Part shown: positions 1 to 7,926 of the stretch, piece by piece
Layout of the letters: every line of letters begins with the position of its first letter
How positions within the stretch are numbered: position 1 is the stretch's first letter
DNA from: an uncultured Clostridia bacterium
GTDB lineage: Bacteria; Bacillota; Clostridia; Christensenellales; Aristaeellaceae
Length of the DNA: 27,200 nucleotides
Direction of reading: 5' to 3'
Assembly (NCBI GenBank): GCA_934662505.1
Contig: CAKUKE010000020.1
Coordinates: forward strand, 1-27,200
Notes under the pieces: generated by a model
What the model saw: only the letters and a program-made list of their open reading frames with translations
Told to the model about the DNA's origin: nothing
Databases searched by the model: none
Made by a program: the position numbers and the translations under genes

Positions 1-430
1 CTCGCTGTATACCGCCCCATCCTTGAGCAGCGTATACTTGTAGGCATACGGCGCGGTTCCACCCTCGACAGTCACAGCGTAGTTATTGGTTTCTCCTATC
101 TCACATTCTGTAATTTCACTGGTCACCGCGATGATCTGAATGGGCTCTGTGACCACGATTTCTGCACTGCTCACAGGCTCGGACAACCTGTCCTCTGCAT
201 CCTTCACCTGCACCTGCATCACGTACACTGCCGCTTCTTTATACTCCACCTGATAGCTGCTTTCGGCAACCCAGTCACTCTCGCTGTATACCGCCCCATC
301 CTTGAGCAGCGTATACTTGTAGGCATACGGCGCGGTTCCACCCTCGACAGTCACAGTGTAGTTATTGGTTTCCCCCGTTTCAGGCAAAGTCTGTTCCACC
401 GCAATCCGAGTGACTTCCGGGGAAAGCAGA
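1..430 (-). repeat. 279-bp direct repeat encoding Ig/PKD-like C-terminal modules
   Basis: Bases 1-76 are repeated exactly at 280-355, a period of 279 bp or 93 codons. The encoded module reads ETNNYTVTVEGGTAPYAYKY, then TLLKDGAVYSESDW, then a VYVMQVQVKDAEDR strand. It is a diverged version of the modules at the C-terminus of the neighbouring gene (3332-7645). The left edge cuts the second copy. Confidence 0.85.
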
Positions 431-3039
431 TGGAAAGTCACTTTATTCTCCTGTGCCCATCGATGAGCATAGGAATTTTTTTCCACACACACTGTCAAGT
501 TGGAGCAGCCAGAAAACGCATCCAACGCAATACCAGTTACACTGGTTGGAATTTCAATGCTTGTCAAGCTGCTACAATTGTAAAACGCACGTTCGCTTAT
601 GCTCGTCACGCTGGAAGGAATTTCGATGTTTGTCAAGCCCGTGCAGCCGGAAAACACACCACCGTATATACTTGTCAAGCCGAACGGAAGCTCGATGCTC
701 GTCAAGCCCGTACAACCGGAAAACGCACTGTCGCCTATGCTCGTCACGCCGGACGGGAGTTCGATACTCGTCAAACCCGCACAGTTGGAAAACGCGCTGT
801 CGCCTATGCTTGTCACACTGGACGGGAGTACAACACGCTCAAGCGCCTTAATATAACCAAGATTCTGATTCTTTATGCTGCTTACACCTTCTGCAAAAAT
901 GATAGTAGACAGCTTATCACAGTCGCAAAATACACTATTACAACTGAAACTTGCTCCATCTGACGGAATAGTAGCGCTTGTCAAACCCGTACACAACCTA
1001 AACGCACTGTCGCCTATGCTCGTCACACTGGACGGAAGCTCGATACTCGTCAAACTCGTACAGTAGAAAAACGCACTGTCGCCTATGCTCGCCAAACTGG
1101 ACGGAAGCTCGATACTCGTCAAACCCGTACAGTAGAAAAACGCACTGTCGCCTATGCTCGCCAAACTGGACGGAAGCTCAATGCTCGTCAAACCACTGCA
1201 GCCGTAAAACGCGCTGTTGCCGATGCTCGTCAAGCCAGACGGAAGCTTGATGCTCGTCAAGCCCGTACAACCGTCAAACGCCCTGTTGCCGATGCTCGTC
1301 AAGCCAGACGAAAACTTGATGCTTGTCAAGCCTGTGCAACCTTCAAACGCACTGCTGCCTATGCTCGCCACGCCGGACGGAAGCTCGATACTCGTCAAAC
1401 CCGTACAGCCGTAAAACGCTTCGTTGCCTATGCTCGTCAAGCCAGACGAAAGCTTGATACTCGTTAAACCCGAGCAACCGTAAAACGCGCTGTTGCCTAT
1501 GCTCGTCAAGCCGGACGGTAACTCGATACTCGTCAAGCCTGTACAGCCCGAAAACGCATAGTTCCCTATGCTCGTCACGCCGGACGGTAACTCGATACTC
1601 GTCAAACCCTTATAGTAGGAAAACGCACCATTCTCGATAATAGTCGCGCTGGATGGAAGCACCACGCGCTCAAATATCTTATGGTCACTAAAACTCCAAT
1701 TTGTTATGCAGGTTACTCCCTCCGCATAAATAATAGTAGTCAGTTTATCACATCCGGAGAACACATCCGATCCAATTTCGCTTATTCCAGATGCCGGCGA
1801 TGATGGTGAAATGGTTATACTTATTAAGCCCGTACAGCCAGAAAACGCATGATCGCCTATGCTCGCCACACCAGACGGAATCTCGATGTTTGTCAAGCCC
1901 GTACAGCCAAAAAACGCATTCCAACTTATGCTCGTCAAGCCAGACGGAAGCTTGATGCTCGTCAAGCCCGTACAACCGTAAAACGCCCTGTTGCCGATGC
2001 TGGTCAAGCCAGACGAAAGCTTGATACTCGTTAAACCCGAGCAACCGTAAAACGCCATGTTGCCGATGCTGGTCACGCCGGACGGAAGCTCGATACTCGT
2101 CAAACCCGAACAGCCTGAAAACGCTTTGTTGCCTATGCTCGTCAAGCCAGACGGAAGTTCGATGCGTGTCAAGCCCCTGCAGCCGTAAAACACACTGTCG
2201 CCTATGCTCGCCACGCTGGACGGAAACTCGATACTTCTCAAACCCGTACAGTAGGAAAACGCACTGTTGCCTATGCTCGTCAAGCCGGACGGAAGCTCGA
2301 TGCTCGTCAAGCCCCTGCAGCCACCAAACGCATCGTCACCGATGCTCGTCAGTCCGGACGGCAGCTCGATGCTCGTCAAGCCCCTGCAGCCCAAAAACGC
2401 ATGGTTCCCTACACTCGTCACGCTGGACGGTAGCTCGATGCTCGTCAAGCCAGTACAGCCGGAAAACGCACTGTTGCCTATGCTCGTCACACTGGACGGA
2501 AGCTCGATGCTCGTCAAGCCCGTACAGCCCAAAAACGCGCTGCTGCCTATGCTCGTCACGCTGGACGGAAGCTCGATGCTCGTCAAGCCCGTACAGCCGT
2601 AAAACGCATCGTCACCGATGCTCGTCACGCTGGACGGAAGCTCGATGCTTGTCAAACTCGTACAGCCAAAGAACACACTGCGCCCAATGCTGGTCAAACC
2701 AGACGGAAGTTCAACGCTTGTCAAGCCCGTGCAGCTATGAAACGCTTCAGCACCAATAATTGTCACGCTATCTGGAATTTCAATGCTTGTCAGACCAGTG
2801 CAGCTGGAAAACACCTTGTTGCCAAGGGCGGTTACAAGATGTCCCTCCACCTCGGCGGGAATAATCAATTCACCCGTTGGTTTCTCGACATATCCGGTCA
2901 ATGTGGCATTCCCATTTTCATCCAGCTCGTACTTCAAGTTCCCACTGGTGATTGTCTCCGCTTCGGCGTTGCAGAGCAAGCCAAATGCCAGTGCAAGGAG
3001 CACTGCAAGGATCAGGGTGCTTCCAACGTGTTTCTTCAT
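1..3039 (-). CDS. Secreted BspA-like leucine-rich repeat protein, C-terminus cut by window edge
   Basis: The reading frame is open from an ATG at 3039 to position 1 (1013 codons) with no stop, so the gene continues beyond the left edge. Residues 1-27 form a Sec signal peptide (MKKHVGST start, Leu/Ala-rich core, probable cleavage after CNAEA). Residues 28-67 are a short N-terminal region. Residues 68 to about 865 hold about 34 tandem units of 23 residues with consensus TSIGxxAFxGCTGLTSIELPSS, which is the LRR_5/BspA (Treponema pallidum-type) repeat. A KNSYAHRWAQEN cap follows, as is common at the end of such arrays. From about residue 870 there are two Ig/PKD-like modules of 93 residues with GGTAPYAYKYTLLKDGAVYSE. 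Known relatives are secreted or surface proteins that often bind host or matrix ligands; the ligand here is unknown. An AGAAGGA Shine-Dalgarno sits 6 nt before the ATG. It has its own promoter. Any surface anchor would lie outside the window. Confidence 0.93.
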   Translation of the reverse strand, partial: MKKHVGSTLILAVLLALAFGLLCNAEAETITSGNLKYELDENGNATLTGYVEKPTGELIIPAEVEGHLVTALGNKVFSSCTGLTSIEIPDSVTIIGAEAFHSCTGLTSVELPSGLTSIGRSVFFGCTSLTSIELPSSVTSIGDDAFYGCTGLTSIELPSSVTSIGSSAFLGCTGLTSIELPSSVTSIGNSAFSGCTGLTSIELPSSVTSVGNHAFLGCRGLTSIELPSGLTSIGDDAFGGCRGLTSIELPSGLTSIGNSAFSYCTGLRSIEFPSSVASIGDSVFYGCRGLTRIELPSGLTSIGNKAFSGCSGLTSIELPSGVTSIGNMAFYGCSGLTSIKLSSGLTSIGNRAFYGCTGLTSIKLPSGLTSISWNAFFGCTGLTNIEIPSGVASIGDHAFSGCTGLISITISPSSPASGISEIGSDVFSGCDKLTTIIYAEGVTCITNWSFSDHKIFERVVLPSSATIIENGAFSYYKGLTSIELPSGVTSIGNYAFSGCTGLTSIELPSGLTSIGNSAFYGCSGLTSIKLSSGLTSIGNEAFYGCTGLTSIELPSGVASIGSSAFEGCTGLTSIKFSSGLTSIGNRAFDGCTGLTSIKLPSGLTSIGNSAFYGCSGLTSIELPSSLASIGDSAFFYCTGLTSIELPSSLASIGDSAFFYCTSLTSIELPSSVTSIGDSAFRLCTGLTSATIPSDGASFSCNSVFCDCDKLSTIIFAEGVSSIKNQNLGYIKALERVVLPSSVTSIGDSAFSNCAGLTSIELPSGVTSIGDSAFSGCTGLTSIELPFGLTSIYGGVFSGCTGLTNIEIPSSVTSISERAFYNCSSLTSIEIPTSVTGIALDAFSGCSNLTVCVEKNSYAHRWAQENKVTFHLLSPEVTRIAVEQTLPETGETNNYTVTVEGGTAPYAYKYTLLKDGAVYSESDWVAESSYQVEYKEAAVYVMQVQVKDAEDRLSEPVSSAEIVVTEPIQIIAVTSEITECEIGETNNYAVTVEGGTAPYAYKYTLLKDGAVYSE
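460..2835 (-). repeat. 69-bp tandem repeat array encoding about 34 LRR_5 units
   Basis: Every 69 bp the minus strand encodes another 23-residue unit of the form TSIGxxAFxGCTGLTSIELPSS. Most units differ at only a few bases. The units at about 1048-1190 are nearly identical over two consecutive periods. Two non-canonical blocks that contain CDKLTTIIYAEGV (near 1660-1780) and CDKLSTIIFAEGV (near 830-950) interrupt the array about 830 bp apart, which points to a higher-order duplication of about 12 units. Confidence 0.9.
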
Positions 3040-3123
3040 GACGTTTCCTTCTTTCAATTGATTTGAACTGAATGCGGTTCATATGATCAATCTGGTATGT
3101 TTTCAGCATTTGCCATCAGCTGT

Positions 3124-3152
3124 ATTATAGTCTGTTTCTCTGATAAAATCAA
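3124..3152 (-). promoter_or_regulatory. Sigma-A promoter of the LRR protein gene
   Basis: On the minus strand, TTGATT (3147-3152), a 17-bp spacer and TATAAT (3124-3129) lie about 85 bp upstream of the ATG at 3039. The leader between them carries TCAATTGAAAGAAGGA just before the start codon. A nearly identical element precedes the start of the gene at 7645. Confidence 0.8.
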
Positions 3153-3183
3153 TTTTTTCAGAATTTTTTGTGTCGCGTAACAG

Positions 3184-3211
3184 AAAAAGACCGAGGCATA
3201 TTGCCCCGGTC
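3184..3211 (-). terminator. Rho-independent terminator after the Cys/His repeat gene
   Basis: Minus-strand reading gives GACCGGGGC, loop AATAT, GCCTCGGTC, then TTTTTC. The stem is 9 bp with one G-U pair. It lies about 120 bp after the stop codon at 3332 and just before the promoter of the LRR gene, so the two secreted-protein genes are separate transcription units. Confidence 0.8.
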
Positions 3212-3331
3212 CTGGCATGAGAACGATATACCGCTCATTCTTTCCCATGTTTTTTGTCACACCAATAAGAATCCCGCAGTACGTCAATGGCAGTCTAAAC
3301 ACAAAACCCTGTTTGACCCTGTGTTTCCTGT

Positions 3332-6300
3332 TCACTTCGCCACGGTCGTTTCGCCGCAGGACACCCAGTCCGTCTTGTTGCCGTTTGCATCCTGCACTTT
3401 GACCGTCATGGTGTACGTACCCGCCTCGGTGAAATCGATACGGTAGTTGTCATCAGCAATCCAGCCGGAGTTGTGATAGACAACGCCGTCCTTGTACAGG
3501 CGGAAATAGTAGGTATACGGCGCGGTTCCGCCCTGTGCCGTGGCGTAGTAACGGTTGGGCTGACCCACTTCACGGTCGGTGTACTTGCCGGACACCTTCA
3601 CTGTGGGAGTGATCGCCGCAGCGGATGCTTTGACCACGGTTTGGGTGCAATATACCCAGTCAGATTTATTGCCCTTCGCGTCCTGCACCTTGACCGTCAT
3701 GGTGTAGGTTCCCGTTTCGGTGAAGTCGATGCGGTAGTTATCCGCGGTGATCCAGTCGGAGTTGTGGTAGACAACGCCGTCCTTGTACAGGCGGAAGTAG
3801 TAGGTATAGGGTGCCGTACCGCCCTGCGCCGTGGCGTAGTAACGGTTGGGCTGACCCGGTTCGCGTTCCGTGTACTTGCCGGACACTTTCACCGTGGGGG
3901 CAGTCACCGCAGCAGACTCCTTGACCACCGTCTTGGCGCATTCCACCCAGTCCGACTTGTTGCCCTTCGCGTCCTGCACTTTGACCGTCATGGTGTAGGT
4001 ACCCGCTTCGGCGAAATCGATACGGTAGTTATCTTCGGTGATCCAACCGGAATTGTTATACACTGCACCGTCCTTGTAAAGACGGAAGTAGTAGGTGTAC
4101 GGCGCGGTGCCGCCCTGCGCGGTGGCGTAGTAGCGGTTGGGCTGACCGGGTTCGCGTTCCGTGTACTTGCCCGTCGCCGTTGCGGTCAGGGGCTGGGCTG
4201 CCTTGACCACCGTCTTGGCACATTCTACCCAGTCCGTCTTGTTGCCCTTCGCATCCTGCACCTTGACCGTCATGGTGTACGTGCCCGCTTCGGTAAAGTC
4301 AATGCGGTAGTTATCATCAGCAATCCATCCGGAGTTGTGGTAGACCGCTCCGTCCTTGTACAGACGGAAGTAATAGGTATACGGTGCCGTGCCGCCCTGC
4401 GCGGTCGCGTAGTAACGGTTGGGCTGCCCCACCTCACGGTCGGTGTACTTGCCCGTCGCCGTCGCAGTCAGGGGCTGAGTTGCCTTGACCACCGTCTTGG
4501 CGCATTCCACCCAGTCCGACTTGTTGCCCTTCGCATCCTGCACCTTCACGGTCATGGTGTAGGTTCCCGCTTCTGTGAAATCAATGCGGTAGTTATCTTC
4601 GGTGATCCAACCGGAATTATGGTAGACAACGCCGTCCTTGTACAGGCGGAAGTAGTAGGTATACGGCGCCGTTCCGCCCTGCGCAGTCGCATAATAGCGG
4701 TTTGGCTGACCCACCTCACGATCGGTGTACTTACCCGTCGCCGTCGCGGTCAATGCGTCAGACAGGACATAATCGCAGGTCGTGCAGACATGACTGCCGT
4801 TGCGCATAACGTCCTTGTGAGGCTCGGTAATTACTTTTTCACACAGTGGGCAGTAAAGCGTATGCGTCGTCTCCGTGACGAGGAGGTCTTCATTCCGGTA
4901 ACTCGCATGAACGATCGGAAGGTTGTCGTACGCCTTTTCGCACACATTGCAGACCCCGGGAGTCGAGCAGACCGCAAAGTGGTTTTCACGGAAGGTTTTA
5001 CCGCAGGTCGCGCAGGTGTACCAGTGTGCCGTTCCATCCGTCTGATAATCGCCTTCCCGCTTATGCTCTACGCTGATATCCTTGCAGGACGCGCCGCACA
5101 CGGTGCACACGCCCGGCTTGTCGCAGGACACCTGATGCACCCGCACATCCACCTTTTCCCCGCAGTGTGCACAGGTCTGCCAGTGATAATTTGCGTCGCT
5201 GTCGTAATGATCAAAATCCAGATACTTCGTGTTGTGAATGACGCGGGCAATGTCGCCGGTATAGCCGCACCAGTCGCAGACGCTCAGATCGTCGCATTTG
5301 ACATAGTGAGGATACCGGTTGATGGTCTCGCCGCATACGCCGCAGACCGTCCAATGCTTCTCCGCGTCATATTCCACCTTGTCTTCGCCCATATGCAGCA
5401 CCTGCATGGAATCGTCCGCCGCCACATAACGGCAGACAGCGCACACCCCCGGCTCGACGCAGCTGGCGTAGTGCTCTTCCTCTACCGCCTCGCCGCAGGA
5501 CGTACACTTCCACCAGTGTTTGGTAGCGTCCTGACCGTCGGGTACGAGCCACTGAATGCCCGTATGCGCCATCCCGTCAAAGTTGACATTTTCAGCGCCG
5601 CACTCCGAACAGATGCCGGCTTTGGTGCAGGATTCCGTGTGTGCCGACCTGTAAAGCGGTTCCTCGCACGCAGTGCATACATTCCAGTGGGTGTTTTCAT
5701 CGTGCTGATAAACGCCCCATTCATAGGTATGCCGAATCTCCATGGAGACGCCCGACGCACCGCAGAAAGAGCAGACGCCCGGTTCGTCGCACCTTGCGGT
5801 GTGTTCTTCATGGATAATATGCTCACCGCACGCCGCGCAGACCGTCCAGTGGTACGTTTCATCGTGCTGGATTCCGACGGTCGTATCCTGCACATGGCTG
5901 TCATCTGTAAACGACGGGTTGCGCGCCGCGCCGCAGGATGCGCACACATCCGGCGCCGTGCAAGCTGCCTGATGCATGTTCTTTTCCACCTGACTGCCGC
6001 AGGCGCCGCACACATGCCAGTGCGCCGTTTCATTCTGCTGGTACGTGTTCCAGTCGACGTTGGTATGCTCTATCACGGCGATCACGACGTCCGACGCGCC
6101 GCAGGAATAGCATACCCCTTCCTTGGAGCAGAAAGCAGCATGGGAGGAAAGCACTGTTTTCTCTCCGCAATCCGGGCATATCCGCCAGTGCCGGAGACTG
6201 TCATGTTCAAAGGCCATATCAGCCGTGTTCTTGTGCTGCGTCCAGTAGAGATTAACGTCCTCCGCACCGCACACCGCGCACACGCCCGGCGCACTGCACT

Positions 6301-7645
6301 GTTCATAGTGTTCTTCTTCCCAGGCGCGCTGATTGCACAGCGGGCACAGCTGATAATGCCACTCCCGGTCGTGCTGATAGGGTACGCCTGCCAGATCGCC
6401 ATGCTCCGTCCATGCAAACGTCACGTCCGTTTCGCCGCACGCCCTGCAAACACCCGTCTGGTCGCACGTCTCGTAGTGGTTGGACTCATAGCATTTTTGC
6501 TTGCAGCGGCTGCACACCTGCCAATGATAGTCCTCATCATGCTGGTAGTCGTCGGATACGTTGTGCTCAATCCAGTCAAACGTCACCTCTGTCGCACCGC
6601 AGTCCGCACAGACACCCGGGTTCTGGCAGTTTTCCCAGTGCTCCGATTCTCCTGCCTTTTTACCACAGGCAGGACACACCCTCCAGTGGCACTTTTCATC
6701 ATGCTGATACGGCTGACTGTAAAAACCGCTGTCGTGCTCCGTCCATGCAAACGTCACGTCCGTTTCGCCGCACGCCCCGCAAACACCCGTCTGGTCGCAC
6801 GTCTCGTAGTGGTTGGACTCATTGCATTTTTGCTTGCAGCGGCTGCACACCTGCCAGTGACGGGTGTCATCATGCTGATAGGTATTGTCTTGGATGTCGT
6901 GCTGCATCCAATTAAACGTCACATCCGTCTCGCCGCAGACGGCGCAGACATCCTGCTCCTCGCAGGTGTTCCAGTGCTGTCCATTGTCAAAAGCTTCACC
7001 GCACCCACCGCAGCGCTTCCAGTGCGCCGTATCATCATGCTCCCATGTCCAGTTTTCCAGAATTTCGTGATTGATCCAGGACATATTCACGTTTTCCGCG
7101 CTGCAAATGTCGCACTGGGTACGGGTCGCGCAGGTCGCGCCATGCGTACCCCTTTCCATTTCCTCCCCGCAGGCCGAACAGTTGTACCAGTGCTCATTGT
7201 CGTCGTACTGGTAGTCGCCGCCCTGATCCTGATGGCTCACCCGGCCGATGGTGACGTTTTCTCCATGGCACGCCATGCAGACGCCCCTGTCGTTGCAGGC
7301 TTCGTAATGCTCATCCGCATAAACCTGTTCCTTGCAGAACAGGCAGACCCGCCAATGCTGGTTTTCGTCATACTGATAGTGATCGTAGTCCACATTGCTG
7401 TGCCATTGGACCGTGCAGGTCACACTTTTCGCCTCGCAGGTGATGCACACGTTGGGATTATTGCAGTAGGAAGAATGGACACCCTGGGCGATCTGGAGAC
7501 CGCACTTGGTGCATTCCTGCCAGTGCTTCGTCTGATCGTACTTGTACGCGTACTCATGGGCGCAGTCCTCCGCCAGCGCGCTCGCTCCCAGCACGAGCAG
7601 CAGTGCCGCAAGCAGCAGCGCAACCGTCCACTTTTTCTGTTTCAT
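3332..7645 (-). CDS. Secreted Cys/His-rich tandem-repeat protein with Ig/PKD-like C-terminal modules
   Basis: This 1437-aa protein begins with a Sec signal peptide (MKQKKWTVA, hydrophobic core, cleavage near ASALA|ED at residue 25). Residues of about 27-962 hold about 17 units of about 55 residues. Each unit follows the pattern YxHDxxxHWxxCxxCG, then H about 10 residues later, C 4 residues on, GVCxxCG, and a closing H. The four to five paired Cys and several His per unit suggest metal-binding knuckles or disulfide-linked modules; this is inference. The last N-terminal unit is degenerate. Residues of about 965-1437 are five copies of a module of about 94 residues that contains GGTAPYTYYFRLYKDGVVY and GTYTMTVKVQDAKGNKSDW. 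It ends within that module with no LPXTG motif or membrane anchor. A GGGAGAG Shine-Dalgarno precedes the ATG. It has its own promoter and terminator. I do not recognise a named family, and the function is unknown. Confidence 0.92.
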   Translation of the reverse strand: MKQKKWTVALLLAALLLVLGASALAEDCAHEYAYKYDQTKHWQECTKCGLQIAQGVHSSYCNNPNVCITCEAKSVTCTVQWHSNVDYDHYQYDENQHWRVCLFCKEQVYADEHYEACNDRGVCMACHGENVTIGRVSHQDQGGDYQYDDNEHWYNCSACGEEMERGTHGATCATRTQCDICSAENVNMSWINHEILENWTWEHDDTAHWKRCGGCGEAFDNGQHWNTCEEQDVCAVCGETDVTFNWMQHDIQDNTYQHDDTRHWQVCSRCKQKCNESNHYETCDQTGVCGACGETDVTFAWTEHDSGFYSQPYQHDEKCHWRVCPACGKKAGESEHWENCQNPGVCADCGATEVTFDWIEHNVSDDYQHDEDYHWQVCSRCKQKCYESNHYETCDQTGVCRACGETDVTFAWTEHGDLAGVPYQHDREWHYQLCPLCNQRAWEEEHYEQCSAPGVCAVCGAEDVNLYWTQHKNTADMAFEHDSLRHWRICPDCGEKTVLSSHAAFCSKEGVCYSCGASDVVIAVIEHTNVDWNTYQQNETAHWHVCGACGSQVEKNMHQAACTAPDVCASCGAARNPSFTDDSHVQDTTVGIQHDETYHWTVCAACGEHIIHEEHTARCDEPGVCSFCGASGVSMEIRHTYEWGVYQHDENTHWNVCTACEEPLYRSAHTESCTKAGICSECGAENVNFDGMAHTGIQWLVPDGQDATKHWWKCTSCGEAVEEEHYASCVEPGVCAVCRYVAADDSMQVLHMGEDKVEYDAEKHWTVCGVCGETINRYPHYVKCDDLSVCDWCGYTGDIARVIHNTKYLDFDHYDSDANYHWQTCAHCGEKVDVRVHQVSCDKPGVCTVCGASCKDISVEHKREGDYQTDGTAHWYTCATCGKTFRENHFAVCSTPGVCNVCEKAYDNLPIVHASYRNEDLLVTETTHTLYCPLCEKVITEPHKDVMRNGSHVCTTCDYVLSDALTATATGKYTDREVGQPNRYYATAQGGTAPYTYYFRLYKDGVVYHNSGWITEDNYRIDFTEAGTYTMTVKVQDAKGNKSDWVECAKTVVKATQPLTATATGKYTDREVGQPNRYYATAQGGTAPYTYYFRLYKDGAVYHNSGWIADDNYRIDFTEAGTYTMTVKVQDAKGNKTDWVECAKTVVKAAQPLTATATGKYTEREPGQPNRYYATAQGGTAPYTYYFRLYKDGAVYNNSGWITEDNYRIDFAEAGTYTMTVKVQDAKGNKSDWVECAKTVVKESAAVTAPTVKVSGKYTEREPGQPNRYYATAQGGTAPYTYYFRLYKDGVVYHNSDWITADNYRIDFTETGTYTMTVKVQDAKGNKSDWVYCTQTVVKASAAAITPTVKVSGKYTDREVGQPNRYYATAQGGTAPYTYYFRLYKDGVVYHNSGWIADDNYRIDFTEAGTYTMTVKVQDANGNKTDWVSCGETTVAK
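3335..4752 (-). repeat. Five Ig/PKD-like modules of about 94 residues
   Basis: Five in-frame copies of about 280 bp. The first three (N-terminal side) begin LTATATGKYT and the last two begin VKVSGKYT. All carry GQPNRYYATAQGGTAPYTYY and a YRIDFTEAGTYTM strand. A Ser/Ala/Thr linker joins the later copies. Near-identity between copies suggests recent amplification or gene conversion. Confidence 0.88.
4757..7570 (-). repeat. About 17 Cys/His-rich units, roughly 165 bp each
   Basis: Units share HWxxCxxCG, H, C and GVCxxCG at fixed places but vary between them. Two units near 6400-6560 and 6740-6900 are almost identical (both encode CSRCKQKC, SNHYETCDQTGVC and ETDVTFAWTEH), which points to a recent duplication of a two-unit block. 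The unit nearest the C-terminal modules has lost several of the repeated residues. Confidence 0.85.
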
Positions 7646-7726
7646 TCCGATCTCTCCCTTTTTTCAATTGACAGGATGTGCGATTCGTGCACAGACAGCC
7701 TTTTTGAAACGAATTCAGTCTTTTTT

Positions 7727-7755
7727 ATTATATCGGCCTTCGGGTGCGCTGTCAA
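7727..7755 (-). promoter_or_regulatory. Perfect-consensus sigma-A promoter of the Cys/His repeat gene
   Basis: On the minus strand, TTGACA (7750-7755), a spacer of exactly 17 bp and TATAAT (7727-7732) lie 81 bp upstream of the ATG at 7645. The leader includes TGTCAATTGAAAAAAGGGAG just before the start, which matches the leader of the LRR gene. Confidence 0.88.
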
Positions 7756-7848
7756 TTCTTTCTGGGGCAAAAAAATCCACATCTCACATGTTCAGTCCTT
7801 GAAACGCCGCAGGAAAGCGCCTGTCACGCCGTGCCCAGATCGCCGTAC

Positions 7849-7874
7849 AAAAAAAAACGACCCTTTCGGGTCGT
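7849..7874 (-). terminator. Strong rho-independent terminator ending the capsule operon
   Basis: On the minus strand a perfect 7-bp stem ACGACCC/GGGTCGT with a GAAA loop is followed by a run of eight or more T. It lies about 50 bp downstream of the stop codon of ugd (7927), the last gene of the operon, and upstream of the promoter of the next gene. Confidence 0.92.
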
Positions 7875-7926
7875 CTATGCATGTAAACCGCCGCGTCTTA
7901 GGCACGCTTTATGCCCGCGGCGCGCT

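Noticed and set aside
430..2759. Several plus-strand open frames with repeating peptides
   Set aside because: They are other frames of the 69-bp LRR repeat, which lacks stop codons in several frames. Only the minus-strand frame has a signal peptide and a known fold.
460..2835. CRISPR-like periodic array
   Set aside because: The period is 69 bp with no unique spacers, and it encodes continuous LRR units in frame.
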